From UBA2160 sp964588665 (GTDB taxonomy: Bacteria; Chloroflexota; Dehalococcoidia; Lucifugimonadales; UBA1123): DNA of 34,891 bases. Of the stretch, positions 15,322-23,837 are shown one piece after another. The notes below the pieces were generated by a model. The model made no database searches, had not been told where the DNA came from, and was given only the letters and a program-made list of their open reading frames with translations. How positions within the stretch are numbered: the stretch's first letter is position 1; every line of letters starts with the position of its first letter. The stretch spans positions 1 through 34,891 of the forward strand of contig CAZPQQ010000033.1 in assembly GCA_964588665.1 (NCBI GenBank). Direction: 5' to 3'. The position numbers were made by a program, and so were the translations under genes.

Positions 15322-15708
15322 CTAGACCCTGCGCCGCTTGGGAGGCCTGCACCCGTTGTGCGGGATAGGCGTAACGTCTCGGATGACGGTCACCAGGATT
15401 CCGGCGCCCTGGATCGCTCGGATCGCGGCCTCTCGACCGGGACCAGGTCCCCTGACGAAGACCTCGACCTGTCGGATGCCGTGGTCCATGCCCTTGCGGG
15501 CAGCATCCTCTGCGGCGCGCTGGGCGGCGAATGCGGTGGACTTTCGCGATCCCTTGAACTCGACGGCGCCCGCGCTGCCCCATGCGATGGGGTTGCCTTG
15601 CGGGTCGGCCAGAGTGATTATCGTATTGTTGAAGGTCGACTGGATGTAAGCCCGCCCCACAGGGATGGACTTGCGTTCCTTTCGCCTTGACCGTGCTCGT
15701 CTTGCCAT
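15322..15708 (-). CDS. rpsK: 30S ribosomal protein S11
   Basis: The 128-residue protein is a normal-length S11. It has YIQSTFNNTIITLADPQGN, GSAGAVEFKGSRKSTAFAAQ and the C-terminal IRDVTPIPHNGCRPPKRRRV. It lies on the 30S platform beside the E-site mRNA. It starts 21 bases after rpsM. The next gene downstream is a membrane protein rather than rpsD. Confidence 0.98.
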   Translation of the reverse strand: MARRARSRRKERKSIPVGRAYIQSTFNNTIITLADPQGNPIAWGSAGAVEFKGSRKSTAFAAQRAAEDAARKGMDHGIRQVEVFVRGPGPGREAAIRAIQGAGILVTVIRDVTPIPHNGCRPPKRRRV

Positions 15709-15729
15709 CGTTTGTCCTTTGGTGGTTCG

Positions 15730-16113
15730 TTACTTCCGGGTGACCGAACGGCCTCGGCCGGCTACAGCGACGCGCCGTCCGCGCTTCGTGCGGGCGTTGG
15801 TTCGAGTTCGCTGTCCGCGGGTTGGCAGGCCGCGCCTATGGCGCAACCCTCGGTACGACCCGATGTCGATCAACCGGCGGATGTTCAGGTTAATCTCGCG
15901 TCGCAGGTCGCCCTCGACTATCTTCTCGCGGTCGATAACCTCCCTGATGCGAGTGAGATCGGTTTCGGTCAGATCCCGCACGTGCGGGTTGTCTAGGATG
16001 CCCACCTTCTCCACGACATCTTTGGCCTGGGTGGGCCCGATGCCGAAGATGCTTCGCAACGCGATCTCAACGCGCTTGTTGTCGGGGATGTTTACGCCGG
16101 ATACGATGGCCAT
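15730..16113 (-). CDS. rpsM: 30S ribosomal protein S13
   Basis: The 127-residue protein opens with MAIVSGVNIPDNKRVEIALR and contains SIFGIGPTQAKDVVEKVGI. It ends in the basic, tRNA-contacting RGLRHRRGLPTRGQRTRTNA region followed by RGRSVTRK. It forms part of the 30S head and the B1 intersubunit bridges. It follows rpmJ by 23 bases. Confidence 0.98.
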   Translation of the reverse strand: MAIVSGVNIPDNKRVEIALRSIFGIGPTQAKDVVEKVGILDNPHVRDLTETDLTRIREVIDREKIVEGDLRREINLNIRRLIDIGSYRGLRHRRGLPTRGQRTRTNARTKRGRRVAVAGRGRSVTRK

Positions 16114-16136
16114 GGGTTCTCCCTACGGGTTGGTTG

Positions 16137-16250
16137 TTAGCCTTGCCGCTGCTTATGCCGCGGGTTGTCGCAGATTACCAATACCTTGCGATGTCGCCTG
16201 ACGATCTTGCACTTGGCGCACCGCACCTTGACTGATGCCGATACTTTCAT
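16137..16250 (-). CDS. rpmJ: 50S ribosomal protein L36, zinc-binding form
   Basis: This short gene encodes 37 residues beginning MKVSASVKVRCAKC and ending CDNPRHKQRQG. C11, C14, C27 and H32 form the zinc-ribbon ligand set of the C+ type L36. It sits between infA and rpsM, the usual place. Its start ATG is preceded by GAGATAGATC. Confidence 0.96.
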   Translation of the reverse strand: MKVSASVKVRCAKCKIVRRHRKVLVICDNPRHKQRQG

Positions 16251-16277
16251 GATCTATCTCCACGGGCTTCCCGGTTT

Positions 16278-16330
16278 GGCCAGACGGCAGCGCCGCCCGG
16301 CGTTGCTTCGCCTGGTTACCCTGTCTGGCC
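16278..16330 (-). other. Stem-loop in the infA-rpmJ spacer
   Basis: GGCCAGAC (16278-16285) and GTCTGGCC (16323-16330) are perfectly complementary across a 37-base interior that could fold further. The structure would lie in the mRNA just upstream of rpmJ. A regulatory or processing role is only a guess. Confidence 0.4.
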
Positions 16331-16379
16331 GGACGCGGCTACTCGAACCTCACCCGGCGCTGAGTCATTGGCTTTCAGA

Positions 16380-16604
16380 TTACCTGAAGCGATACGTGAT
16401 TCTGCCGCGCGTCAAATCGTACGGCGAGAGTTCTACGAGCACTCGGTCCCCTGGGAGGACTCGAATGAAGTTGAGCTTGAGCTTGCCGGACACGTATGCC
16501 AGCACCTCGTGGCTGTTAGCCAACTCGACCCTGAAGCTCGCATTTGGCAAAGATTCGGTTACCTTGCCTTCGACCTCGATCGCTTCTTTCTGTTTACGTG
16601 CCAT
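16380..16604 (-). CDS. infA: Translation initiation factor IF-1
   Basis: The 74-residue protein is a single OB-fold of standard length. It has AIEVEGKVTESLPNASFRVE, VLAYVSGKLKLNFIRVLPGD and LVELSPYDLTRGRITYRF. It binds the 30S A site during initiation. One difference is LKLNFIRV where many homologues read MRKNFIRI. It follows map and precedes rpmJ, the usual order. Confidence 0.98.
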   Translation of the reverse strand: MARKQKEAIEVEGKVTESLPNASFRVELANSHEVLAYVSGKLKLNFIRVLPGDRVLVELSPYDLTRGRITYRFR

Positions 16605-16659
16605 CAGACTCCCTTCGTACCTTGGGTACGTTTCTTGTGTGAGCGGATTCGATTTACGC

Positions 16660-17442
16660 TCAGTCGCCGTTCAGGCGCGTCGTCACCTCTGCGCCACGCT
16701 CCGTGATGACGACGGTGTGTTCGAAGTGGGCACAAAGACTTCCGTCTGCAGTGACCACAGTCCACCCGTCGTCCATCTGTTTCGTATCTTTTGTACCGAC
16801 ATTTAGCATCGGCTCGATCGCCAAAGCCATTCCTTTTCGGATCAGCGGCCCGCGTCCGGCCTCGCCGTAGTTCGGCACCTGCGGCTCTTCGTGCATCTCG
16901 AACCCTATTCCGTGTCCGACGTATTGCGTCACGACCGCGTACCCTTGTTTTTCAGCGAAGGTTTGGACCGCCGCCGATATGTCGCCGATGCGGGCTCCGG
17001 CGCGAACTTTGGATATGCCGCGATTCAATGACTCGCGCGTGGCGGCAATCAACCGCTCGGCCTCCGGGTCTATGTCGCCGACTCCCAGCGTAAACGCACT
17101 GTCGCCATGCAGTCCTTCGTAAATGGCGCCTACATCGATGCTGATGATGTCGCCGTCTTTCAATTTTCGGTTGCCCGGAATGCCATGGACCAATTCTTCG
17201 TTTATCGAAGTGCAGATCGTCGCCGGGAACGGGACCGCCGCCATTGCCCTGTATCCCTTGAAAGAAGGGATGGCGCCGAGCCCGCGAATCTCGCGTTCTG
17301 CCAGCTCGTCCAACTCGCGGGTCTCTGTCCCCGGTTGGACGGCGTTCTCCACCGCGGCTTTCGCTTTTGCCACGATTTGGCCTGCCTCGCGCATCAATTT
17401 GATTTCGCCAGGCGACTTAATTGTGATCCCGTCACGGGGCAT
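16660..17442 (-). CDS. map: Methionine aminopeptidase, type I
   Basis: The enzyme removes the initiator methionine from nascent proteins. With the ATG at 17442 it has 260 residues; a GTG two codons earlier (17448) is an alternative start. The five metal ligands are all present: D103, D114, H177, E210 and E241. H86, in ELVHGIP, is the usual substrate-binding histidine. There is no N-terminal SH3-like or zinc-finger extension. It lies between adk and infA, as in the classic spc operon layout. Confidence 0.97.
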   Translation of the reverse strand: MPRDGITIKSPGEIKLMREAGQIVAKAKAAVENAVQPGTETRELDELAEREIRGLGAIPSFKGYRAMAAVPFPATICTSINEELVHGIPGNRKLKDGDIISIDVGAIYEGLHGDSAFTLGVGDIDPEAERLIAATRESLNRGISKVRAGARIGDISAAVQTFAEKQGYAVVTQYVGHGIGFEMHEEPQVPNYGEAGRGPLIRKGMALAIEPMLNVGTKDTKQMDDGWTVVTADGSLCAHFEHTVVITERGAEVTTRLNGD

Positions 17443-17548
17443 GTGCACCGATCCAATGTCCAGGCTTCAACTCAGGTGGTTCCACCATGGGGCACACCTG
17501 ATCGTCTCTTGTCTCGTCGATTCTCTCGTTTATGCGTCTAACTCAGAC

Positions 17549-17570
17549 AGGCCGGTCGATCTACCGGCCT
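17549..17570 (-). terminator. Hairpin in the adk-map spacer
   Basis: AGGCCGGT and ACCGGCCT form a perfect eight-base stem with a six-base loop, 46 bases downstream of the adk stop. No U-run follows on the minus strand. It may be a processing or partial attenuation site within the super-operon rather than a true end. Confidence 0.4.
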
Positions 17571-17615
17571 CAACATCACTAAGTAAGTTTACCTAAACCT
17601 GGCAGCGGCGCCAAG

Positions 17616-18257
17616 TCAGCCTGAAACCGCGGCCAGCGATGCTTCGCCCACGACGTCTATTGACGCCTCGCCGTCGATCTCACGGAGCTTTCCTCCGCTT
17701 CGATAGTATTCGACGACAGGTTCAGTTTCGTCGCTGTAAATCTGTATTCTCTGGGTGACGACTTCGGCTTTGTCGTCGTCTCGTTCGTACAACTCGCCTC
17801 CACACGCGTCGCAGACGCCTTCTTTGTCCGGTGGAGACGACTCGACGTGGTAGGGCGTTTGACACTGCCTGCAAATCATTCGGCCGGTGAGTCTTCGAAC
17901 CAACTCATTCTGTGTCACGCGAAAAAACAGCACCCTGTGGATGCCGCCGAGCGATTTGATCTCTTCGTCGAGCGCCACCGCCTGGGCGTGAGTCCTTGGA
18001 AAGCCGTCCAAGACGAAGCCGCTTGCATGGGCCGGATCGCCGATCCAGTCCATCACCATCTTGATCGTTACGTCGTCAGGCACGTAGACGCCTCGTTCCA
18101 TGAAGGAACGAGCCAGTCTCCCCAGCTCGGTGTCTCGTTTTTGGTGATCTCTAAAAAGGTCTCCGGATGACACCGACTCTACGCCCAGATGATTCGCGAT
18201 AGAGGCTGCTTGGGTCCCTTTGCCCGACCCCGGCGGCCCCATCAGTATTACTCTCAA
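17616..18257 (-). CDS. adk: Adenylate kinase
   Basis: The 213-residue enzyme interconverts AMP and ATP with ADP. The P-loop GPPGSGKGT is at 7-15 and DGFPRT at 84-89. The LID domain is the long, zinc-binding type, with C129, C132, C149 and C152. SDETEPVVEYYRSGGKL lies near the C-terminus. It sits between secY and map as usual. The 112-base spacer behind secY holds no gene. Confidence 0.98.
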   Translation of the reverse strand: MRVILMGPPGSGKGTQAASIANHLGVESVSSGDLFRDHQKRDTELGRLARSFMERGVYVPDDVTIKMVMDWIGDPAHASGFVLDGFPRTHAQAVALDEEIKSLGGIHRVLFFRVTQNELVRRLTGRMICRQCQTPYHVESSPPDKEGVCDACGGELYERDDDKAEVVTQRIQIYSDETEPVVEYYRSGGKLREIDGEASIDVVGEASLAAVSG

Positions 18258-18369
18258 ACTGTCTCCGCTCCTTGGCGTCCGTAATCGACCGGCGTAATGA
18301 CGTGTCGAACGGTAGGTCTGTGACGCGATGCTCGGTTAGTCGAACCGAAACGGGCGTCGCGCCGCGTGG

Positions 18370-19707
18370 TTAGTGGATGAACCCCTCGTAATTCCGCATC
18401 AAGAGCTGCGACTCAAGCTGACGCATGGTGTCCAAGGCGACACCGACCATGATAAGCAGGCTGGTGCTGCTTAGCGTCAATGAGCGTACGTCGGTGGCCA
18501 ACGTAACGAAAAACGGGATTACCGCGATGATGCCTAGGAAGAGCGCGCCACCCCATGTTATCCGGATGATTACTCGATTGAGATACTCCTGCGTCGGCCG
18601 TCCCGGTCGGATTCCTGGAATGAATCCGCCGTTGCGTTGCAGGCTCTCCGCGAGGTTTTGTTGTTGAAATATCACGAGCGTGTAGAAGAAAGTGAATACG
18701 ATTACCAGGAAAAACACGGCGGCCCAGTATCCCCAATTGCTTGGATCTAAATTGTCCGTCATGAAACCTATGAACTTTTGGAAGAACGAATCGGATAGAT
18801 TGTTTCGGAAATAGCTTGCTACCGTGGCAGGCAGAATGATGATCGAGAAGGCGAATATCAGCGGGATCATGCCCGCTGAGTTGACCCTCAGAGGCAGGAA
18901 CGTCGAGCCGCTCTGGCGTTGCATCCTCCCGCCTCGGAAGACGCTGCGACCGTACTGCACTGGGACACGACGCTGGGCCTCGGTGAACATGACGATAACG
19001 TATATGATGCCGAACCCGAGCACGCCGAGCAGGAGGAGACTGCCCATTTGGCCGCTCTCGAGAAGACCCTGGCCGACCACCGACGGAAAGCGGGCGACGA
19101 TGCCGCCGAAGATGATCAGTGAAATGCCGTTGCCGAGGCCACGTTCGGTTATGAGCTCGCCCAGCCACACAAGGAAAAGCGTGCCCGCGACCATCGAAGT
19201 GAGCATCGCCGCGGTCGGCAGATTCAGCCCGAACTCGACGCCCGGCAGGACGCCGGACTGGCGCAACAGCGTGAGCTGGCCCCAGGACTGAAGGAACGCG
19301 ATCGGAACCGTAAGCCAGTGGGTTATTTGGTTGATCCGCTGCCGCCCGTACTCACCCTCTTGCGATATCGCTTTGAGGCTGGGAATGGCAGGGGTCAGAA
19401 TCTGCATCACGATGGAGGCCGTAATGTACGGATAGACGCCCAGGGCTGCGACGCTGAGGTTGGCCAGGGCGCCGCCGCTGAACAGGTCCAAGAATCCGAG
19501 AAGCGCCTGTTGGTCGAACGCTTGGGACAACGCTTGCGTGTCCACGCCGGGCACGGGCACCTGGGCCACGAACCGGAAAATGACCAGCATCGCCATGGTG
19601 AAAAGGATTTTCGCCCGCAAATCCGGAACGCGCCACGCATCCATCATCGACTGGATGAGCTGTGGCGTGGACGATTGCTGTGCTCTGGCGGCTTGGCTCT
19701 GCCGCAT
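18370..19707 (-). CDS. secY: Protein translocase subunit SecY
   Basis: The 445-residue protein is the ten-helix channel of the Sec translocon in the cytoplasmic membrane. Recognisable segments are PVPGVDTQALSQ, the plug region with LDLFSGGALANLSVAALGVY, MQILTPAIPSL, the YGRQRINQITHW loop, NSAGMIPLIFAFS, and GFIPGIRPGRPTQEYLNRV before the last helices. The first 20 residues are Gln/Ser-rich, and a start at the Met-Met at 21-22 is possible. It lies between rplO and adk. Confidence 0.98.
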   Translation of the reverse strand: MRQSQAARAQQSSTPQLIQSMMDAWRVPDLRAKILFTMAMLVIFRFVAQVPVPGVDTQALSQAFDQQALLGFLDLFSGGALANLSVAALGVYPYITASIVMQILTPAIPSLKAISQEGEYGRQRINQITHWLTVPIAFLQSWGQLTLLRQSGVLPGVEFGLNLPTAAMLTSMVAGTLFLVWLGELITERGLGNGISLIIFGGIVARFPSVVGQGLLESGQMGSLLLLGVLGFGIIYVIVMFTEAQRRVPVQYGRSVFRGGRMQRQSGSTFLPLRVNSAGMIPLIFAFSIIILPATVASYFRNNLSDSFFQKFIGFMTDNLDPSNWGYWAAVFFLVIVFTFFYTLVIFQQQNLAESLQRNGGFIPGIRPGRPTQEYLNRVIIRITWGGALFLGIIAVIPFFVTLATDVRSLTLSSTSLLIMVGVALDTMRQLESQLLMRNYEGFIH

Positions 19708-19804
19708 TAAGCGGTCTCCTTCATACTAAGAACCGATAGACGGGCATCGACTGGCGCCGCGACGGGCAATCCCTCGCACATGGCTCGCCTTGGCGCCCGC
19801 TGCA

Positions 19805-20248
19805 TTATTCGATGACCTCGGCGCTGCCGCCCATCGCTTGAATCTTCTCGCTGGCAGTCTTGGAGTAGCGATGCGCTTCCACCAGGATCGGACCTTCGAG
19901 GTCGCCGCGACCCAAGACTTTGACAGGGTTGTTCAGGTTTCGGATTATGCCGGCTTCGACCATCGCCTGGGGGGATATGACCGTCTCCGCGGGAAATCCG
20001 TTAAGTTGATCCAGGTTTACGACCCAGTACTCTTGTCGAAAGTTGTTGGTGAACCCTCGCATCGACGGAAGGCGTTTCAGCAACGAAAGTTGGCCGCCCA
20101 TGAAGGCGGTCATCCTGTGTGCGCCGGTTCGGGACTTCTGCCCCTTCACGCCTCTGCCGGAGTAGCTGCCGTAGCCGCTGGAATCGCCGCGGCCTACGCG
20201 TCGTCGTCGCTTCGCCTTTTTCGGGGGCCGAATCAAGTGCTGTTGCAT
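19805..20248 (-). CDS. rplO: 50S ribosomal protein L15
   Basis: I start at the ATG at 20248, giving 147 residues beginning MQQHLIRPPKKAKRRRRVGR, which matches the family N-terminus. The open frame from 20317 would add 23 residues with no L15 character. Family motifs are GDSSGYGSYSGRGVKGQKSR and GGQLSLLKRLP. It binds 23S rRNA deep in the 50S subunit. The gene lies between rpmD and secY. Confidence 0.94.
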   Translation of the reverse strand: MQQHLIRPPKKAKRRRRVGRGDSSGYGSYSGRGVKGQKSRTGAHRMTAFMGGQLSLLKRLPSMRGFTNNFRQEYWVVNLDQLNGFPAETVISPQAMVEAGIIRNLNNPVKVLGRGDLEGPILVEAHRYSKTASEKIQAMGGSAEVIE

Positions 20249-20323
20249 TGCCGTGAACTGCTCCGTCTTTGTTCTATCGGTATCGATGGTGTGCCGGCGT
20301 CGTGGCGAGCCGGACATCCGGAT

Positions 20324-20515
20324 CTAGTCGGAAGACTCAAACTCCCGCACCTCTACGAGGTGTCGGACTTTGCGGACCATGCCTCGAATCACCGGGCTGT
20401 CGTCATGTTCGACGGTCTGGTGCAGTTTTCGTAGACCGAGGCTTTCAACGACTCTGCGTTGGTTGCGCGCGAAGCCGATCGTGCTCTTCTTCAAGGTTAC
20501 TGCTAGTTTTCCCAT
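20324..20515 (-). CDS. rpmD: 50S ribosomal protein L30
   Basis: The 63-residue protein has the L30 pattern LAVTLKKSTIGFARNQRRVV, ESLGLRKLHQTVEHDDSPVI and RGMVRKVRHLVEVRE. It is a small protein on the 50S surface that some bacteria lack. It follows rpsE by 62 bases. Confidence 0.97.
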   Translation of the reverse strand: MGKLAVTLKKSTIGFARNQRRVVESLGLRKLHQTVEHDDSPVIRGMVRKVRHLVEVREFESSD

Positions 20516-20577
20516 CAGATCAATCTCGTTTCGGTCCTATTTACCGGACTCGCAAACCGTTACGCGTCTTGCTGTTG

Positions 20578-21183
20578 CTATTGCTGTTGCCGTTGCCGCG
20601 CGGCCGCTCTGCGTTCCGCCTGTTGTTGCCGTCGTTCTCGCATCGTTTCGACCAATGCCTGCCGTTTGCGGCTTTCTTCCTCGGGATCGCGTAATGTCTT
20701 AAGTCCCTCGAAAGTTGCTTTGACGACGTTGACCGGGTTCGTGCTGCGGCGCGCCTTGGTCAGCACGTCACGTATGCCGACGAGCTCGACGACGGCGCGG
20801 ACGGCGCCGCCGGCAATGACGCCCGTGCCTGGCGAAGCCGGTTTGATCATGACCACGGAGCCGCCGTATTTCGAGATCACCTCGTGGGGCACCGTGCTGC
20901 CCTTCATCGGGATCCGTTCGACGTTCTTTCGAGCGTTGGCGGCGCCTTTGCGCACGGCGTCGGGGACCGCGTCGGCTTTGCCCATGCCAATTCCGACCTG
21001 CCCTTCGCCGTCGCCCACGACCACCACAGCGTTGAAGCTAAGGTGTCGTCCGCCTTTTACGACTTTGGCCACGCGCGAGATCCGGACGACCCGTTCCGTA
21101 AACGGGGCTTCTTCCATATCGCCCCGGTCCCTATTGTCGCCTCGGTCTCGATTGCCCTGGCCTCTTTGGTTATTGAATGTCAT
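20578..21183 (-). CDS. rpsE: 30S ribosomal protein S5 with basic C-terminal extension
   Basis: The 201-residue protein has the S5 double-stranded RNA-binding domain (FTERVVRISRVAKVVKGGRH) and the C-terminal domain (TVPHEVISKYGGSVVMIKPA, GTGVIAGGAVRAVVELVGIR). The first 22 residues are Arg/Asp/Gly-rich. A Gln/Arg/Ala-rich tail of about 30 residues ends the protein, encoded by CAG/CAA-like repeats. S5 contributes to the mRNA entry channel and decoding accuracy. Its ATG directly follows the rplR stop. Confidence 0.97.
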   Translation of the reverse strand: MTFNNQRGQGNRDRGDNRDRGDMEEAPFTERVVRISRVAKVVKGGRHLSFNAVVVVGDGEGQVGIGMGKADAVPDAVRKGAANARKNVERIPMKGSTVPHEVISKYGGSVVMIKPASPGTGVIAGGAVRAVVELVGIRDVLTKARRSTNPVNVVKATFEGLKTLRDPEEESRKRQALVETMRERRQQQAERRAAARQRQQQ

Positions 21184-21552
21184 CTAGAAAACCAGACCTT
21201 CCTTGCGGGCGGCTTCAGCCAACGCTTTGGCTCTTCCGTGGAATTTGAATCCGCCGCGGTCGAAGACGACCGACGTCACGCCTTTTTCTTTGGCGCGTTC
21301 GGCGACGAGCTTGCCGACCAAAGCCGAAACCTCGGATTTGGCTTTGCCGTCGCGCTCTTGCCTGACTTCCGCGTCGAGACTCGACGCGGCGACAATCGTC
21401 ACGCCTTTCGAGTCGTCTATCACCTGTGCATAGACGTGGTTGAGGCTGCGAAAGATCGCGAGTCGCGGGCGGTCGCTGCTGCCCGAAATCTTTCGGCGCA
21501 CTCTTATATGCCGTATCGTCCTGCGAGACTTACCTGTCTTCGGTTTGGCCAT
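21184..21552 (-). CDS. rplR: 50S ribosomal protein L18
   Basis: The 122-residue protein has RRTIRHIRVRRKISGSSDRP, RLAIFRSLNHVYAQVIDD and the C-terminal FDRGGFKFHGRAKALAEAAR KEGLVF typical of L18. It binds 5S rRNA in the central protuberance together with L5. It begins three bases after the rplF stop and abuts rpsE. Confidence 0.98.
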   Translation of the reverse strand: MAKPKTGKSRRTIRHIRVRRKISGSSDRPRLAIFRSLNHVYAQVIDDSKGVTIVAASSLDAEVRQERDGKAKSEVSALVGKLVAERAKEKGVTSVVFDRGGFKFHGRAKALAEAARKEGLVF

Positions 21553-21555
21553 TTC

Positions 21556-22098
21556 CTAGGCTCTCCTGGCACTCTTGCCCGGCTTGATGTGTACGATTTC
21601 GTTGGCGTATCGGATTCCTTTGCCCGTGTAGACGTTGGGCGGCCTGACTTTGCGTATCTCCGCCGCCTGCTGGCCCACCGCCTGCTTGTCCATTCCGCGC
21701 ACGTGGATTCGAGCGTTGCCTTCCACCTCCAGGGTGATTCCCGGAAGGGGTTGCACTTCCACCGCGTGGCTTAACATGACGGTCAACGTGACGCTTTGCC
21801 CTGTCTGCTGGACCCTGTAACCCACGCCGACCAGGTCAAGGATCCTTTCGAATCCTTCACTGACGCCGATCACCATGTTGTTCAGTAGGCTGCGGGTCAA
21901 ACCGTGCAGCGCCTTGTGCTGCGCGGAGTCGGACGGGCGTTCGACGAGAACTTGCCCGTTGTTCCTGGCAATGTTCATCTCGTCGTGGAAGCTCTGGTTA
22001 AGCGTTCCTCGGGGACCTTTGACGGTCACGTCCTGACCGCGGACGGTTACATCCACGCCGGACGGGAGTTCGATTGGCTGACTGCCTACACGTGACAT
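21556..22098 (-). CDS. rplF: 50S ribosomal protein L6
   Basis: The 180-residue protein has two L6 repeats. The N-terminal part includes MSRVGSQPIELPSGVDVTVR and VTVKGPRGTLNQSF. The C-terminal part ends in VRPPNVYTGKGIRYANEIVH IKPGKSARRA. It lies near the sarcin-ricin loop at the factor-binding site. It follows rpsH by ten bases. Confidence 0.98.
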   Translation of the reverse strand: MSRVGSQPIELPSGVDVTVRGQDVTVKGPRGTLNQSFHDEMNIARNNGQVLVERPSDSAQHKALHGLTRSLLNNMVIGVSEGFERILDLVGVGYRVQQTGQSVTLTVMLSHAVEVQPLPGITLEVEGNARIHVRGMDKQAVGQQAAEIRKVRPPNVYTGKGIRYANEIVHIKPGKSARRA

Positions 22099-22108
22099 AT
22101 TTCGCTCC

Positions 22109-22510
22109 TTACCACACGTAGCACAGCAACTCGCCGCCGATGCCTTCTCGCCAGGCCTGTCGGCCTGTCATGACGCCCTGGGACGTCGAAAGCACGGCAA
22201 CGCCGAGTCCGCCGTAGTATCGAGGTATTTCGCCCTTGCCCACGTATACCCGTAGGCCGGGCTTGCTCACTCGTTTCAGACCGGTGATCGCGGGCTCGTC
22301 CTTGCTTCGATAGTGGAGCCTGAGCCTGATCGTCGCCTTGGGGTCGCCCGGCCTGACAGTGTCGAAGCCTTCGACGAATCCCTCTTCGGCAAGTATTCGC
22401 GCCAACTCCCCCTTCATCTTAGAGGCGGGAAAGGACACGGTTCGGTGCCGAACGATAATCGCGTTTCGTATGCGCGTGAGCATGTCCGCTATCGGATCTG
22501 TGACTGGCAT
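22109..22510 (-). CDS. rpsH: 30S ribosomal protein S8
   Basis: The 133-residue protein opens with DPIADMLTRIRNAIIVRHRT. Its C-terminal domain contains YYGGLGVAVLSTSQGVMTGR, followed by a Gly-Gly-Glu-Leu-Leu-Cys-Tyr-Val end. S8 binds helix 21 of 16S rRNA and in E. coli represses the spc operon; I could not identify a matching mRNA site here. Confidence 0.98.
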   Translation of the reverse strand: MPVTDPIADMLTRIRNAIIVRHRTVSFPASKMKGELARILAEEGFVEGFDTVRPGDPKATIRLRLHYRSKDEPAITGLKRVSKPGLRVYVGKGEIPRYYGGLGVAVLSTSQGVMTGRQAWREGIGGELLCYVW

Positions 22511-22586
22511 CTGTGTTTCCCTTTTGGCTTAGTTCCTGAAGTCGATGGGCCCTGGAGCGGGCCTCCCACGTTGGGCGGCCTCTCGG

Positions 22587-22772
22587 CTACCAGCTAGCCT
22601 TCCTGATGCCAGGGAGCATGCCTGTGAGCGCCATGTTCCGGAAGCAGATCCGGCACAGCCCGACGAACCTGATATACGCCCTGGGCCTGCCACAGTTGTG
22701 GCACCGGTTGTGCTGACGCACCTTGAAGCGCTGCGGTCTCTTCCAACGCTCGATTTTCGATGTCTTCGCCAT
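22587..22772 (-). CDS. rpsN: 30S ribosomal protein S14, zinc type (type Z)
   Basis: The 61-residue protein is the short zinc-binding S14. C24, C27, C40 and C43 form the zinc ribbon, followed by FRNMALTGMLPGIRKASW. It sits in the 30S head. It lies between rplE and rpsH, and the 76-base spacer before rpsH holds no gene. Confidence 0.98.
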   Translation of the reverse strand: MAKTSKIERWKRPQRFKVRQHNRCHNCGRPRAYIRFVGLCRICFRNMALTGMLPGIRKASW

Positions 22773-22827
22773 ATTTAATCCCCGCTGATGATTGTCCGTT
22801 CAACTCTCGGTGGAGCTCGATTCGGAG

Positions 22828-23529
22828 TTACGCCACCAAAGAGTCCCGGGTTCGCGCGAAGGGCATTCCGAGCAGTTCAAGCAGGCGGAACCCTTCCTGG
22901 TCGTTGCGGGCCGTGGTGACGATCGCCACCTGAAGCCCACGAATTCGGTCGATGCTGTTGTAGTCGATCTCAGGGAAGATCACCTGTTCTCGAATCCCCA
23001 ACGAGAAGTTGCCGCGGCCGTCGAACGACTCGCGAGGGACGCCTTGGAAGTCCCTTATTCTCGGCAGGGCGGAGTTCAGAAGCCGGTCCATGAACTCGTA
23101 CATCCGCCGTCCCCTGAGGGTGACGCTTACCCCGATGGCCATTCCTTCCCGGATTTTGAACCCGGCGATGGACTTCTTGGCCCGCGTGGTTACCGGTTTT
23201 TGCCCGGAGATCGCCGTCAGGTCGCCGGTGGCGGCTTCCATGGCTCTGGCGTTCAGAAGAGCCTCACCCAGGCCGATGTTGAGCACCACCTTTTCGAGAG
23301 TGGGGATCTGCATCGGGCTCTTGTAACTGAACTCTTCCGTCATCTGCGGACCAATCTCGTCACGCAACCGCTGAAGCAAACGAGGGGGCGGCGACGGCTC
23401 GGGCGCCTTGCCGTTCGACGATTGGTCTTCGCCCTGTCCCTTTTCGGCCTCGGCCGCGGGTTGATCCTGTTCGGCTTTGGAGCGACGGCGACGACGCGGT
23501 TGCTCTTTGCTTTCCTCTTTTTGTGTCAT
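22828..23529 (-). CDS. rplE: 50S ribosomal protein L5 with N-terminal extension
   Basis: I start at the ATG at 23529, which overlaps the rplX stop as ATGA, giving 233 residues. The canonical protein begins near residue 50 (RLLQRLRDEIGPQMTEEFSY) and continues with PTLEKVVLNIGLGEA and GRRMYEFMDRLLNSALPRIR. The first 49 residues are extra: a low-complexity Lys/Glu/Gln/Pro stretch with a run of five arginines and PSPPP before the fold. L5 binds 5S rRNA and bridges to the 30S head. The frame is open further upstream to 23625, but that overlaps rplX and is not convincing. Confidence 0.95.
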   Translation of the reverse strand: MTQKEESKEQPRRRRRSKAEQDQPAAEAEKGQGEDQSSNGKAPEPSPPPRLLQRLRDEIGPQMTEEFSYKSPMQIPTLEKVVLNIGLGEALLNARAMEAATGDLTAISGQKPVTTRAKKSIAGFKIREGMAIGVSVTLRGRRMYEFMDRLLNSALPRIRDFQGVPRESFDGRGNFSLGIREQVIFPEIDYNSIDRIRGLQVAIVTTARNDQEGFRLLELLGMPFARTRDSLVA

Positions 23530-23837
23530 TCGATGACTTCCTCGCACTTTTGACAGATGCGGGCTTTCGTCCCGTCGGCCAGTCGCCGATAGCCTATCCT
23601 CGTTGGCTTGTTGCAATGCGCGCATATCAACGCGACGTTGCCCACGGGGATCGGCATCTCTTTCTGAATCATGCCGCCCTGCCGGAACGTGCCGGTGGGT
23701 TTCTGGTGACGAGTGACCACGTTGATCCCCTCGACCACGACGGTGTCCTGCTTGGACGACACCCGGCTGACTCGACCCTGTTTCCCGCGGTCGCGTCCTT
23801 TGGTGATGAGCACGTTGTCATTGGAATGGACGCGCAT
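23526..23837 (-). CDS. rplX: 50S ribosomal protein L24
   Basis: The 103-residue protein has the KOW motif (NVLITKGRDRGKQGRVSRV), then VVEGINVVTRHQKPTGTFRQ and a C-terminal MPIPVGNVALICAHCNKPTR. Two CxxC pairs (CAHC and CQKC) are visible in the C-terminal part. It is an assembly initiator of the 50S subunit. Its ATG directly follows the rplN stop, and its stop overlaps the rplE start. Confidence 0.98.
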   Translation of the reverse strand: MRVHSNDNVLITKGRDRGKQGRVSRVSSKQDTVVVEGINVVTRHQKPTGTFRQGGMIQKEMPIPVGNVALICAHCNKPTRIGYRRLADGTKARICQKCEEVIE